DNA from: Bifidobacteriaceae bacterium UBA2724
Lineage (GTDB): Bacteria; Actinomycetota; Actinomycetes; Actinomycetales; Bifidobacteriaceae
Reading direction: 5' to 3'
Length of the DNA: 64,000 nt
NCBI GenBank assembly: GCA_002353815.1
Contig: DEKK01000016.1
Location: 203,985-267,984 of the forward strand
Shown: positions 26,256 through 36,130 of the stretch, one piece after another
Numbering within the stretch: position 1 is the first letter of the stretch
How the letters are laid out: every line of letters starts with the position of its first letter
Notes under the pieces: model-generated
The model's database searches: none
The model's input: the letters and a program-made list of their open reading frames with translations, nothing else
What the model was told of the DNA's origin: nothing
Program-made: the position numbers and the translations under genes

Positions 26256-28394
26256 CTATTGCAGTTCGCCGTTATCGGTCAGGGCATCGGCTGGGGAATC
26301 CGGCGAGGTGTCTGATGCCTCATCGGCGACTGGGGGAAGGACGGCTTCTTGGGTGTCCCGCTCTTTGACGGTCGCATCCTCTTCGAGTGACTCACCGGAC
26401 TCTTCGGAGGACGCTGTGGGGGCGTCGTCTGCTTTCGCAGGCGCCTTGGCGTCACGCAACTGGATCCAGGGAAGGCAGAATATCGCCGCGCTGGCGAAGA
26501 ACACCGGGAATGCATAGCGGCCGCACATCACCGGGGCAAACAGAAGAGAGCACCAATACAGCGCCTCGAACGACCAGGGGATAAGCAGAATCGCGGAGCT
26601 GACCTTGGGCATGGCGGACGATGCGTCCGGCGTCTTTCCATCCTCACGTCGTGGGTCTGGGACTTCGGCGGGAGACTCCTCACCGGTGTGTGACTGGTTG
26701 GCGAATTTTTTTCTGCTGCAGATGAGTGCGCACGACATGACCAACACATAGAAGACAAGTGCAGGCGAGACCCACGGAATCAGCAGAGAGCACGGGCCTG
26801 ACAAGGCAGGGTGTCTTGATCGGTTCACAACGTTGAGAAGCGGTTTGTAGAAATCGGCGGCGGCGAGGAACCATCCCATCAATAGTTGAGGCTTCCATGA
26901 TTGGTGATAATCCTGGGGTTGCCGATCCTGTGGGGCGATATCAAGCGTGATGTTGTATGCATTCCATGGCGCCAGACCCGAGAAGTAATTGTTTGCAAGC
27001 GACGTCGGATAAACATAGCCTGCTGTGTCCCACAGCAGCGCGGTGAGGTACCGGTACGGGTGTTTCGAGCCGAGGTTGAGATAAAGCTTCAGATACCCGG
27101 CCATATCCTGTTTCACCGCATCTGTCTTGAGGGCGCCTTTGGCGGGGTCGGCCAGCGGTTCGAGGTAACCCGTGCCTGTGTCTGTGTTGTAGTATTGCCC
27201 GATTCCCGGCGTCCCCGTCCAGGGGTTGGTGCTGGTGAGACCGGCGTCCAACGCTGTCAGATCGTAGTATTGCCCGATTGAGTCAATGTCTTGCTCCGTC
27301 AGGTCGTCGTGATCATACATATACGTCGCAACGATCTGCTGGCTGGGCAGGGAGAGCTGGTCCAGCAAATCGGTTTTCTGAATCGTGTACACCGATCCGA
27401 CGGCGGTGGGGAACAACAATGTCGCCCCCACGATAAGGACCGTCAGGAGCAACAGCCGCCATCTCACCCGGCGCATCGCATGGACGAAGAGAAGCAGAAT
27501 GAGGACGACGATCAGGATGTACAGTCCCTGCTTGCGCATCAGACACATGCCCAGTGCGCTGATGAAGAAACCGATGCAATAGCCGACCGACGTGAAACAG
27601 CTCGGCGTGCGGATCGCCTGGATGATGCAGAGCAGGGTCAGCAGGAAGAACCCTGCGAACATGGCGTCTTTCGCTGTGGTCATCACATAGGTCTGCACAT
27701 AGGGGTTCGCGATGATCACAAGATGAGCGACGATGGTCAGGCCGACCGGACTTCCCCACGAGATGAACTTCTGCAGCGAAAGGCTGAGCGCGAATGCCAG
27801 CACAACTGCCTGGATGAGGCAATAGATGAAGACTCCGGCGCTGAGATTCGAGAAAAGCCAATTGCCGACATCCATGCAAGCCGCAAGGACAAGCGTGTGC
27901 GCGATGGGCCAGTGGTCGTCGAGAAAGTGGCCATTGAAGAACTCCATGAGCTGCAGAGGGGCATCGCTGGAATAGTTCCCCGGGAAAAATGCAATCGCGG
28001 CCGGGATCCAGAGCGCGAGTATGACGAGGAATGTGATTGTGCGCAGCGCTGTCGGATTCATCGTGCGGATTCGTTGGGCGAGTTTGCCGCCTTGGGCATG
28101 CGCATGATCGGTGTACTGTCGCTGCCAATGGACGTTCCATGCCGCCAGGCAGGCGAGGGAAACGATGGCGGTACCAGCTGCGATCGCCACTGCGGAGAGC
28201 CACATGGATTTCGACCGATAATCGGGGGCGCCGGAGGTGTGATAGAACTCCGCGCCCACCGACATCGATATGCCGACGACGATGCCCACCACGACGGATC
28301 TGGCGATATCCGATGGCCAGATGCGACGGAACCGCGCTGCGGCCATCGTCCCGGTTGTGGAAGCATTGTTGCTGCTGTCAATGAGAGAGGACAT
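26256..28394 (-). CDS. Large multipass membrane protein (DUF6020-like), function unknown
   Basis: 712 residues from ATG 28394 (GGGGAG five bases upstream; a GTG two codons earlier touches that site and is less likely). A cytoplasmic N-terminus leads into about 12-14 hydrophobic helices. A conserved-looking loop IAFFPGNYSSDAPLQLMEFFNGHFLDDHWPI (read in parts) after the fourth helix recalls DUF6020-type and related membrane-glycosyltransferase-like proteins with an acidic first loop. An extracellular domain of about 200 residues precedes the last helices, and the C-terminus is a 70-residue Glu/Ser-rich tail. Position beside glycosyltransferases suggests a role in envelope glycan assembly. Family assignment is tentative. 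Confidence 0.72.
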   Translation of the reverse strand: MSSLIDSSNNASTTGTMAAARFRRIWPSDIARSVVVGIVVGISMSVGAEFYHTSGAPDYRSKSMWLSAVAIAAGTAIVSLACLAAWNVHWQRQYTDHAHAQGGKLAQRIRTMNPTALRTITFLVILALWIPAAIAFFPGNYSSDAPLQLMEFFNGHFLDDHWPIAHTLVLAACMDVGNWLFSNLSAGVFIYCLIQAVVLAFALSLSLQKFISWGSPVGLTIVAHLVIIANPYVQTYVMTTAKDAMFAGFFLLTLLCIIQAIRTPSCFTSVGYCIGFFISALGMCLMRKQGLYILIVVLILLLFVHAMRRVRWRLLLLTVLIVGATLLFPTAVGSVYTIQKTDLLDQLSLPSQQIVATYMYDHDDLTEQDIDSIGQYYDLTALDAGLTSTNPWTGTPGIGQYYNTDTGTGYLEPLADPAKGALKTDAVKQDMAGYLKLYLNLGSKHPYRYLTALLWDTAGYVYPTSLANNYFSGLAPWNAYNITLDIAPQDRQPQDYHQSWKPQLLMGWFLAAADFYKPLLNVVNRSRHPALSGPCSLLIPWVSPALVFYVLVMSCALICSRKKFANQSHTGEESPAEVPDPRREDGKTPDASSAMPKVSSAILLIPWSFEALYWCSLLFAPVMCGRYAFPVFFASAAIFCLPWIQLRDAKAPAKADDAPTASSEESGESLEEDATVKERDTQEAVLPPVADEASDTSPDSPADALTDNGELQ

Positions 28395-28436
28395 TCTCAC
28401 TCCCCGCTGTGTTTTGGCGTGTGGGACATGGGCATG

Positions 28437-31400
28437 TTACCATTCCCGGCCGCGTGCCTGACCGTAATTCAGCACTTCATACATATTGCCGAAGGCCAGA
28501 TTGGGGTTCGCGTATGGCGCAGTGTCCGCGGAGAACGTCTCAGGCCACCGTTCCATGAGCTGTCCGCGCTCCTTCTTGAACCGAACGGCCTTCGGTCCCG
28601 AAGTCTCGGGGCCGCGGGAGACGGATTCATAGTGACGCAGGGTCGCGGTGGGACAGAAGACGATGAGCTTTCCGGATTTTCTCACGCGATAGCAGAAGTC
28701 CACGTCGTTGTAATTGACCGCAAGGTCCTCGTCAAATCCATGGACTGCTTCGAACGTTGTGCGGGATACCATCAAGCAGGCGCCGGTGACGGCCGCGACG
28801 TCGCGCGCGACGATGGTGGCTTCGAAATTGCCGGTGTTTCGATACGGAAGCTGGTAATACAGGTGGCCTGGGCCGTCGGGACCACAGGCGATGCCGACAT
28901 GCTGGATCGTGTCATCGGGGAAGAGCAGCTTCGCCCCGGTTATTCCGACGTCCTCGCGCGTGCAGGGGCCGATGAGCTCCTGGATCCAGTCGGGGGTGAT
29001 GACCTCCGTGTCGTTGTTGAGCAGCAGGAAGTAGTCCCCGCGGGCTTCGCGCGCGCCGAAGTTGACGATCTGCGAGAAGTTGAAGCCATGCACATCGCGG
29101 TCATGGACAACGCGGATGCGCGCATCGGCATGCTGGATTCTGTCGTAGTACTCGAAGGTCGCCTCGTCGGTGCTGTTGTTTTCGACGATGACTATCTCGT
29201 AGCTGCGGTATGTCGTGTATTTGCGTATCGACATCAGGCAGCGATGCAGCACGGGAACCGAATCCTTGTTGGGGATGATGATCGACACCAGCGGTTCGTC
29301 ATGCGTGAGTTCTTTTTCAGGGACGGTCTCGGCATCCCCGGAGGCGACGCTCGCCTCGGTGGCGTTCCCGTAATGGTACTTCACCAGGAACCTGCGCGGC
29401 GCGATGGGGGATTCCACGACGTCCGCGTCGATATGCTCGCGTTCGAGATGCGTCTGGACGGCAAGCTTGCTTGAATCCAGCGTGTAGCTCTTCTGCTCCG
29501 CGTTCTTGGCGGTCGAATTGTTATGGACTCGCCAATGGTAAAGCACGCGGGGCTCGTGGTGCACGTATTCGGACTTCTCCCCGATGCGGAACGTCATGTG
29601 CCAGTCCTGCGAGCCATCGTATTCCTTGCCGGGAAGCTCCAAGGTGTCCATGATGGATTTGCGGACGGTGAGGAAGTGGCATACATAGTTCATGCCCAGC
29701 AGAAGATCGGGATTCCAATCGGGTTTGAAGAACGGCTCGCGGTAGATCCCCGAGTCGAACTTGTCTTCGTCGCAATACAGCATCCCCGTCTCGGGGTGTT
29801 CATTGATTGCGAGCGCGTACCAATACAGTGCGTCGGGCTCGATGAAGTCATCATGGTCCAGGAAGCACAGATAGTCGCCGGTCGCGGCGGTGATGCCAGC
29901 GTTGGTGTTCAGCGTGATGCCTTTGTTCTCGGGAAGGCGGATCTCCTTGATCCTTTTGTCCGATGCACACAGGGACGACACGGCCTGGCCCAGCTGTGCA
30001 TCCTCGGTGGAGGCATTGAGCAGCAGCAGCTCCCAGTTCGGGTAGGTTTGGCGAAGCACGGACTTCGCCATGTCCGTGAGGAACGGGATGGGCGTCTTGT
30101 ACAGAGGCACGATGATGGAGAACTTCGGGTTGCGTTCCAGGTGGGCCTGGCGCTGGAGCTCGAGTTCGTCGTGACGCATCCTGTGCTGATTCCTGAACCA
30201 GGCGTCGTAATTTCCCGCCTGGCAGGCCGGGGTCGTGGCCTGTTGCCATTGCAAGCGCAGGCGCATGGCCGATGCCGGGTCGCAATACTGGAAGCCGTCC
30301 TGGGCGTCGGAATCGGGGAACTGGGCCCATACGAAGAAGGTGGATCCCGCGGGGACGCGCAAGGAGAACGATACTCGCCTCACCTGCAGTCCGAAGGCGG
30401 CGCGGGACGTGTCGCAGCGGTCGCCCATGCAGACCCAGTCGGCAATGGCGAAATCCTCTGCGCTGGCGCCGTCCAAAGCGTGTATTTCGACGAATTCATG
30501 GGGGTCGCTGTGCTGGCCCGTCAGAGGAATCAGTACGACTCCGTGGACGATATCCGTGCCATCGATGTCGGGGATGATTTGCTCGACGCGCACCTGGACG
30601 TCCCCGGGGATGAGATTTTCGTCGCATCGGCGGATGGCCGAGGCCGTGGGGTCGTGGCGCAGGGTGTTGAGCCGAGACTCCGTCTTCGCGCCCTTGGGGG
30701 ACAGCGTGATGTGGTCGGTCATCACTTTTTTCCCGTTGCGCAGCGCATTGATGGTGATGTTCTGTGCGTCTTGGACGATGGGGGTGATAAGCACGGGCTT
30801 GCCGTCGGCGGTCACGACCTTGGCGGGCAGTTTGCTGCCGCTTGCCGAGACCGCGGATGCCGTGAATGCGTCGCATTTCGGCGTGGTGCCGGCGTCGATG
30901 AGCGAATAGATCTTGCCTGTGCCGCGGGCAATGTGGGTGAGGCGGATTCCCTGGGGACGGCGCCCATCCTTGCGTTCGCTGTGTGCGCCGCCCTGGACGG
31001 TGCTCTCGTTGGGGTTGCGGAAATACACCCTTTGCAGATCGATTCCGTTGAATCCCTCGTCATACAGGTATTGCAGATACATGCCGCACAGGCGTTCGCC
31101 GAGGTATCCGGAGACGCGCCGGCCGATGGCGGAGTAATGGGAGATGTCCCGAAGCTGTTCGTGTTCGCCGAGGACCGAGAAAAGGAATTCGCAATAATCG
31201 TTGAAGATTTCGCTGTTCATGACGAACATATTGCAAGCGAAGACCTTGGTGCTCGACAGGTATTTCTTCGCGCTGGGCCAGATATGCGGATACCGCTGTC
31301 GAATAATCGCCATGCATGTGTCCAGGTCCTCGATATGGTGGCCGGTTGACGCCTGGTACTGCTCGTAGACGGTGGCATGGTCCAATGCCTCGACGGGAGT

Positions 31401-31820
31401 CGGCGCGATGAAATCGTGGGATGTGATGACCTCGCGCATGGTTTCTTCGTTGAATTTGATGGCGTCCAGCGTCTGGTCGTCGTTGCGGTCGAAGACGACG
31501 TCTCCGAAGATGAACGGCTCTTGGTGTTCGGGGAATTTCGTCTCGGAGAAATTGAAATACCTGCGGTAATGCAAGAATCCGTAATAGTCCGCGGTGGTGT
31601 TTTTCCACGCCCAATACTGACCGGTGAGTTCGCAGTAGGACTTGTTCTTCTCGGAAATCGAGTCGCCTTCGTCATCGCGTTGGATGCCGGGAAGCGTCAC
31701 CGAAGACAGCGCGGATCCCACGTGGATGGGCTGGAGCAGGGGGTTGGAAGGGAAGTGGATTCCTGGTTTGTGGCAGGATACGAAGATTTTGATGGCTTCA
31801 GCGTTGGAAGTGCCGGACAT
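28437..31820 (-). CDS. Three-domain glycosyltransferase: DUF4422 plus two GT2 domains
   Basis: 1127 residues from ATG 31820 (AAAGAGAAG upstream). Residues 1-260 form a DUF4422 domain: IKIFVSCHKPG, SYCELTGQYWAWKN and the hallmark YYGFLHYRRYF. A middle segment of about 240 residues resembles a beta-rich linker. First GT2 domain, about 515-760: FSIIVPLYKTP, DYLCFLDHDDFIEPDAL with the DxD-type motif, CDEDKFD. Second GT2 domain, about 840-1090: PLVSIIIPNKDSVPVL, IVENNSTDEATF, FLLLNNDTEVI, FDEDLAVNYNDVDFCYR. No membrane segment is seen, so it is cytoplasmic. It likely adds two or three sugars of a rhamnose-rich glycan. The frame extends to 32078 but without a ribosome site. Confidence 0.9.
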   Translation of the reverse strand: MSGTSNAEAIKIFVSCHKPGIHFPSNPLLQPIHVGSALSSVTLPGIQRDDEGDSISEKNKSYCELTGQYWAWKNTTADYYGFLHYRRYFNFSETKFPEHQEPFIFGDVVFDRNDDQTLDAIKFNEETMREVITSHDFIAPTPVEALDHATVYEQYQASTGHHIEDLDTCMAIIRQRYPHIWPSAKKYLSSTKVFACNMFVMNSEIFNDYCEFLFSVLGEHEQLRDISHYSAIGRRVSGYLGERLCGMYLQYLYDEGFNGIDLQRVYFRNPNESTVQGGAHSERKDGRRPQGIRLTHIARGTGKIYSLIDAGTTPKCDAFTASAVSASGSKLPAKVVTADGKPVLITPIVQDAQNITINALRNGKKVMTDHITLSPKGAKTESRLNTLRHDPTASAIRRCDENLIPGDVQVRVEQIIPDIDGTDIVHGVVLIPLTGQHSDPHEFVEIHALDGASAEDFAIADWVCMGDRCDTSRAAFGLQVRRVSFSLRVPAGSTFFVWAQFPDSDAQDGFQYCDPASAMRLRLQWQQATTPACQAGNYDAWFRNQHRMRHDELELQRQAHLERNPKFSIIVPLYKTPIPFLTDMAKSVLRQTYPNWELLLLNASTEDAQLGQAVSSLCASDKRIKEIRLPENKGITLNTNAGITAATGDYLCFLDHDDFIEPDALYWYALAINEHPETGMLYCDEDKFDSGIYREPFFKPDWNPDLLLGMNYVCHFLTVRKSIMDTLELPGKEYDGSQDWHMTFRIGEKSEYVHHEPRVLYHWRVHNNSTAKNAEQKSYTLDSSKLAVQTHLEREHIDADVVESPIAPRRFLVKYHYGNATEASVASGDAETVPEKELTHDEPLVSIIIPNKDSVPVLHRCLMSIRKYTTYRSYEIVIVENNSTDEATFEYYDRIQHADARIRVVHDRDVHGFNFSQIVNFGAREARGDYFLLLNNDTEVITPDWIQELIGPCTREDVGITGAKLLFPDDTIQHVGIACGPDGPGHLYYQLPYRNTGNFEATIVARDVAAVTGACLMVSRTTFEAVHGFDEDLAVNYNDVDFCYRVRKSGKLIVFCPTATLRHYESVSRGPETSGPKAVRFKKERGQLMERWPETFSADTAPYANPNLAFGNMYEVLNYGQARGREW

Positions 31821-31993
31821 GACTTGTGCTTCTCTTTCTTTCGAAAATAGCTGTATCTGCGTCCACAAGAAATATGTTTGGTTCGCGAACCATGATACAC
31901 GGGCGCGTGCCAATGGCATAGGCTGCGGGGCTGCGGGGCCGGCCGTGCGTCCGGTCGCGTCTCGTGAGGGAATCGAGCGGCCGATTGGTTGAC

Positions 31994-32034
31994 TATCATC
32001 GGTATCAAGATTGAGATTATCATCGGTATCAAGA
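31994..32034. repeat. Direct repeat pair in the divergent promoter region (operator candidate)
   Basis: TATCATCGGTATCAAGA occurs at 31994-32010 and again at 32018-32034, a 24-base period, just upstream of the rightward GT2 start and in the 230-base region shared with the leftward glycosyltransferase. The spacing of about two helical turns suits a repeated protein-binding site. Confidence 0.5.
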
Positions 32035-32052
32035 CTGATGCGGAGGTGTCGT

Positions 32053-33471
32053 GTGGCCAGATTCTCGTTTGTCGTCATTGCCTACAATGTCGAACCCTAC
32101 ATCAGGCAATGTCTGGAAAGCGTCATGGCGCAGACGGTGCACGACATCGAGATTGTGGTCGTGGACGATCGCAGCACGGACAACACCGCGTCGATAATCG
32201 CCGACACGATCTCGGGAGACGAACGATGCTCGCTGATCCGGCATGACGACAACCAGGGAGCGCATCTTGCGCGCAAGACCGGAGTCGCGCACACCCATGG
32301 AAGCCATGTCATCTTCGTGGATGGCGATGACCGCGTCGAACCCGATCTGTGCGAACGTCTTGAGGATGCATACCGGCATGACAGCCCGGATATCCTTCGG
32401 TTTGGCAGGAAGATTATTTCCCCTGGGATGCCGAGCGAATCCCTGCATAGGCTCGAAGCGTCGTTCAACCAGGACACGGGCAGGCGCGAAGGCTCGGACA
32501 TCTTGCTGTCCGTGTTCTCCGACACATATGAGCCGAGGGGCACGTGGAGCCTCATCGATTGCAGTTTCGACGGGGGCATGCTGAGAAGGGCGTTCTCGAA
32601 GATGACGGACCGCCAGCTGGGGAGGATGCAGGACTCATACGAGTTCTTTGTGGTGGCCGATGAGGCGGCAAGCATGCAGGTGCTGCCAGGATACACAGGG
32701 CTTCTCTATTCATACGGAACGGGGCTGTCTGGAGACGGCATGCAATCCCTTGAGCGGTTCGAGAGCGGTCAGCGGGGCATCCACGGTTCGTTGAAGGCGA
32801 TTCTCGACTATGCCGAAGAGCGCGACGATGACGTGGTGTCGCAATGCGCACGATGGATGCGCAGAACCGTGCTTTCCATAGTGGGGCGCGATTGGTCCGG
32901 GAGGTTGTCCATGGCCGATCAGGTTGCCTCGTTCCCGGCTCTGCGAGATACCTGGGGCGATACGGAAACGGCCTATATCGTGGCGGAACCTCTGTGCGCG
33001 CGTGGCGAGTTCATATGGAAGGACGGCGGGTATCCGAAAGATGAGGATCCGTGCGTCCAGTGGAGGCTGCTATTCAACTCGCTGTCTGTGACGGATGACG
33101 ACGACCCTCTGGTGACTGAGAAAATACGGCATTGTGGCAGTCTGTGCAGGGCGATTGAATTTCGCGAGGACGTCGACATGCGGGACGACGTCGCTGGTTG
33201 GGCGGACCCTGACAGGCCGGCTGAGGCCGCTCGCAAGGCGGCACGCCTTGGGGAAATCCGTCAGACGATGGGGCAGCGGTCCTTCGTGAGGCGTGCAGCG
33301 TCGAATCGCGCCGTGAGGGGTGTCGCCAAGACCCTGTTCCCGCAAGGGTCGAAGCGTCGGAAGATGCTGGTAAAGCTCTTGGGGGTTCGCAAGATCGCTG
33401 CTTCCGGCGTGTGGCGTGGCTATGGTCTGAAGACGCTTATCGCGAAGGGGCGCTCGTTCCTCCGGCGTTGA
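32053..33471 (+). CDS. GT2 glycosyltransferase
   Basis: 472 residues from GTG 32053 with GGAGGT five bases upstream. GT-A domain at residues 1-220: FSFVVIAYNVEPYIRQCLES, IVVVDDRSTDNT, VIFVDGDDRVEPDL with the DxD motif. The remainder is helical, without membrane segments, and ends in a basic tail ASGVWRGYGLKTLIAKG that recurs in a gene remnant near 46.3 kb. Divergent from the three-domain transferase and followed by rmlB, so probably part of the rhamnose-glycan pathway. Sugar donor and acceptor unknown. Confidence 0.87.
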   Translation: MARFSFVVIAYNVEPYIRQCLESVMAQTVHDIEIVVVDDRSTDNTASIIADTISGDERCSLIRHDDNQGAHLARKTGVAHTHGSHVIFVDGDDRVEPDLCERLEDAYRHDSPDILRFGRKIISPGMPSESLHRLEASFNQDTGRREGSDILLSVFSDTYEPRGTWSLIDCSFDGGMLRRAFSKMTDRQLGRMQDSYEFFVVADEAASMQVLPGYTGLLYSYGTGLSGDGMQSLERFESGQRGIHGSLKAILDYAEERDDDVVSQCARWMRRTVLSIVGRDWSGRLSMADQVASFPALRDTWGDTETAYIVAEPLCARGEFIWKDGGYPKDEDPCVQWRLLFNSLSVTDDDDPLVTEKIRHCGSLCRAIEFREDVDMRDDVAGWADPDRPAEAARKAARLGEIRQTMGQRSFVRRAASNRAVRGVAKTLFPQGSKRRKMLVKLLGVRKIAASGVWRGYGLKTLIAKGRSFLRR

Positions 33472-33558
33472 TTCGGTGGCGACTGGATCGGTTTGTCCGC
33501 CCTTGCAGTGGGCGATGGCGGACAGGCAGGCGGACTTTTATACCGCCGGCTGGTTATC

Positions 33559-34587
33559 ATGTCAGGTATGACTGAAACGTTCGCTCCCAAGAACATCATC
33601 GTGACCGGTGGGGCCGGTTTCATTGGTTCGAATTTCGTGCATTATGTGATCGACAACCATCCCGAGACGCACGTGACGGTGCTGGATGCGCTCACATACG
33701 CAGGGAATCTCGACAACCTCAAGGGCATCCCCGAGGACCGCATGGACTTCGTCCACGGCAACATCTGCGACGCCGAGCTGCTCGACAAGATCGTGCCGGG
33801 CCATGACGCCATCGTGCATTACGCCGCCGAGTCCCACAACGACAATTCGATCGCGAACCCCGAACCGTTTGTGCAGACGAACGTCGTGGGCACCTTCCGC
33901 CTGCTCGAGGCCGTGCGCAAGTATTACATCCGTTACCATCACATCTCCACCGACGAGGTGTACGGCGACCTGGCGCTCGACGACCCGCACAAGTTCACCG
34001 AGAGCACGCCGTACCATCCGTCCAGCCCGTATTCGTCCACGAAGGCGAGCTCCGACATGCTCGTGCGCGCGTGGACGCGCACCTACGGCATCCGTTCCAC
34101 CATCTCAAACTGCTCCAACAACTACGGTCCGTACCAGCACGTCGAGAAGTTCATCCCGCGGCAGATCACGAACATCCTCACGGGCGTGCGACCCAAGCTC
34201 TACGGCGCGGGCCTCAACGTGCGCGACTGGATCCACACCGAGGACCATTCCTCGGCCGTGTGGACGATCCTCACCAAGGGCCGCATCGGCGAAACCTACC
34301 TCATCGGCGCGAACGGCGAGAAGAACAACATCGACGTGCTGCGCATGATCCTGCGCCTCATGGGGCAGCCCGAGGACGCCTTCGACCATGTGAAGGACCG
34401 CCCTGGCCATGACCGCCGCTATGCCATCGACTCCACCAAGCTCCAGACCGAGCTGGGGTGGAAGCCCACGCACACCGATTTCGAATCCGGGCTCAAGGCC
34501 ACGATCGACTGGTACACCAACAATCCGCAGTGGTGGGAGAAGACCAAGGCTGCCACTGAGGAACGCTACAAGCGCCAGGGACAGTGA
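33559..34587 (+). CDS. rmlB: dTDP-glucose 4,6-dehydratase
   Basis: 342-residue short-chain dehydrogenase-family enzyme, second step of dTDP-L-rhamnose synthesis. N-terminal NAD site NIIVTGGAGFIGSNFVHYV, then VLDALTYAGNLDNL, HYAAESHNDNSI, ISTDEVYGDL with the catalytic Thr-Asp-Glu, the YSSTKASSDMLV Tyr-Lys pair and the SNNYGPYQHVEKFIPR block. Start: ATG 33559 or ATG 33568 (METs at residues 1 and 4); neither has a clear ribosome site. Followed after a long hairpin by rmlCD on the same strand. Confidence 0.94.
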   Translation: MSGMTETFAPKNIIVTGGAGFIGSNFVHYVIDNHPETHVTVLDALTYAGNLDNLKGIPEDRMDFVHGNICDAELLDKIVPGHDAIVHYAAESHNDNSIANPEPFVQTNVVGTFRLLEAVRKYYIRYHHISTDEVYGDLALDDPHKFTESTPYHPSSPYSSTKASSDMLVRAWTRTYGIRSTISNCSNNYGPYQHVEKFIPRQITNILTGVRPKLYGAGLNVRDWIHTEDHSSAVWTILTKGRIGETYLIGANGEKNNIDVLRMILRLMGQPEDAFDHVKDRPGHDRRYAIDSTKLQTELGWKPTHTDFESGLKATIDWYTNNPQWWEKTKAATEERYKRQGQ

Positions 34588-34591
34588 CCGC

Positions 34592-34658
34592 TGACCAATG
34601 AAGGCCGTTTTCGGGGCGTTCTTTGCGCAAACCTCACGAAAACGGCCTTCGTTGGTCA
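34592..34658 (+). promoter_or_regulatory. 22-bp stem-loop between rmlB and rmlCD
   Basis: Arm 34592-34613 pairs with 34637-34658 along all 22 positions, one being a G-U wobble, around a 23-base loop. It starts four bases after the rmlB stop and ends 17 bases before the rmlCD start, so it occupies the entire gap. No T-run follows, so an RNA-processing or attenuation role fits better than complete termination. Confidence 0.7.
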
Positions 34659-34675
34659 CTCAGAAAGGCAAGGCA

Positions 34676-36130
34676 ATGGAATTCGAAAAAGAACTCAAGG
34701 TCACCAAGACCAACATCCCCGGGCTCATCGTCTTCGACCTGCCCGTGCACGGCGACAACCGCGGCTGGTTCAAGGAGAACTGGCAGCGCGCCAAGGAGGT
34801 CGCTCTCGGGCTGCCGGACTTCGGCCCCGTGCAGAACAACATCAGCTTCAACACCAAGCGCGGCGTGACGCGCGGCATCCACGCCGAGCCGTGGGACAAG
34901 TACATCTCGATCGCCACGGGCTCCGTGTTCGGCGCCTGGGTGGACCTGCGCCCCGGCGACACCTTCGGCCAGGTCTACACCTGCACGCTTGACCCGTCCA
35001 AGGCCATCTTCGTGCCGCGCGGCGTGGGCAACTCCTTCCAGACCCTCGAGGATGGCACCGCGTACACCTACCTCGTCAACGCGCACTGGAGCCTCGAGCA
35101 GAAGAAGACCTACACCTTCGTGAACCTCGCCGACCCGACGCTCAACATCCAGTGGCCGATCCCGCTGGACCAGACCGAGCGCTCCGAGGCCGACCTGCAC
35201 CATCCGTTCCTCGCCGACGCCAAGCCGATGGAACCCAAGCGCACTCTCGTCACCGGCGCCTACGGGCAGCTCGGCCGCGCCATCAAGGAGTACGCCGAGG
35301 CGCACGACCTGCACAACTTCGAGTACCACGACATAGACACCTTCGATTTCTCCGATCCGGCCGCCTACGACCAGTTCGACTGGGACCTCTACGGCACCAT
35401 CATCAACGCGGGAGCGTTCACGGCCGTCGACAAGGCGGAGACCGCCGAGGGGCGCGCGGCCGCTTGGAAGGCCAACGCCACCGGCCCGGCGCTGCTGGCC
35501 AAGGTCGCGCGCGAGCACCACATCACGCTGGTGCACGTGAGCTCGGATTATGTGTTCGACGGCACGCGCGACCAGCACACCGAGACCGAAGGCTTCGCGC
35601 CGCTGGGCGTCTACGGTCAGACCAAGGCCGCGGGCGACATCGCCGTGGCGCAGGCCCCGCAGCATTACATCCTGCGTTCCAGCTGGGTGATCGGCGACGG
35701 CCATAACTTCGTCAAGACCATGATGGGGCTGTCGAACCGCGTGGCCAACCCCGACGAGTCCCTGAACCAGGTGACCGTGGTGGACGACCAGTTCGGCCGC
35801 CTCACGTTCACCAAGGACATGGCCGAGGCCATCTTCCACCTGCTCGATTCCACGGCGCCGTACGGCACCTACAACCTCACGGGGTCGGGCGCGGTCAAGT
35901 CCTGGAAGGACATCGCCGCCGAGGTGTTCGACCTCACGAATGGCAACGGCGACGCCGTCAAGCCCGTCACCACGCAGCAGTATTTCGAAGCCGCCAAGAA
36001 CCCCGTCTCGCCGCGCCCGGTGCATTCGGCGCTCGACCTGTCCAAGATCGAGGCCGCCGGCTATACACCCGCCGATTGGGAGGAATCCCTCGCCGCGTAT
36101 GTGAAGGCCGAGCTCAACAAGGCCCAGTAG
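34676..36130 (+). CDS. rmlCD: Fused dTDP-4-dehydrorhamnose 3,5-epimerase / reductase
   Basis: 484 residues from ATG 34676 (AAGGCAAGG upstream). Residues 1-190 are the RmlC cupin: GLIVFDLPVHGDNRGWFKEN, FNTKRGVTRGIHAEPWDK with the catalytic His, FVPRGVGNSFQTLEDGTAY. Residues of about 200-484 are RmlD: TLVTGAYGQLGRAIKEY, INAGAFTAVDKAE, VHVSSDYVFDGT, YGQTKAAGD with the Tyr-Lys pair, ILRSSWVIG. The fusion covers steps three and four of dTDP-rhamnose synthesis and is known from bifidobacteria. Its last seven codons lie in a 59-bp repeat found again at 49.1 kb. Confidence 0.95.
   Translation: MEFEKELKVTKTNIPGLIVFDLPVHGDNRGWFKENWQRAKEVALGLPDFGPVQNNISFNTKRGVTRGIHAEPWDKYISIATGSVFGAWVDLRPGDTFGQVYTCTLDPSKAIFVPRGVGNSFQTLEDGTAYTYLVNAHWSLEQKKTYTFVNLADPTLNIQWPIPLDQTERSEADLHHPFLADAKPMEPKRTLVTGAYGQLGRAIKEYAEAHDLHNFEYHDIDTFDFSDPAAYDQFDWDLYGTIINAGAFTAVDKAETAEGRAAAWKANATGPALLAKVAREHHITLVHVSSDYVFDGTRDQHTETEGFAPLGVYGQTKAAGDIAVAQAPQHYILRSSWVIGDGHNFVKTMMGLSNRVANPDESLNQVTVVDDQFGRLTFTKDMAEAIFHLLDSTAPYGTYNLTGSGAVKSWKDIAAEVFDLTNGNGDAVKPVTTQQYFEAAKNPVSPRPVHSALDLSKIEAAGYTPADWEESLAAYVKAELNKAQ

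Noticed and set aside
34598..34676. N-terminally extended rmlCD start inside the hairpin
   Set aside because: The extra 26 codons are encoded by the stem-loop, lack family similarity, and the ATG at 34676 has its own ribosome site.
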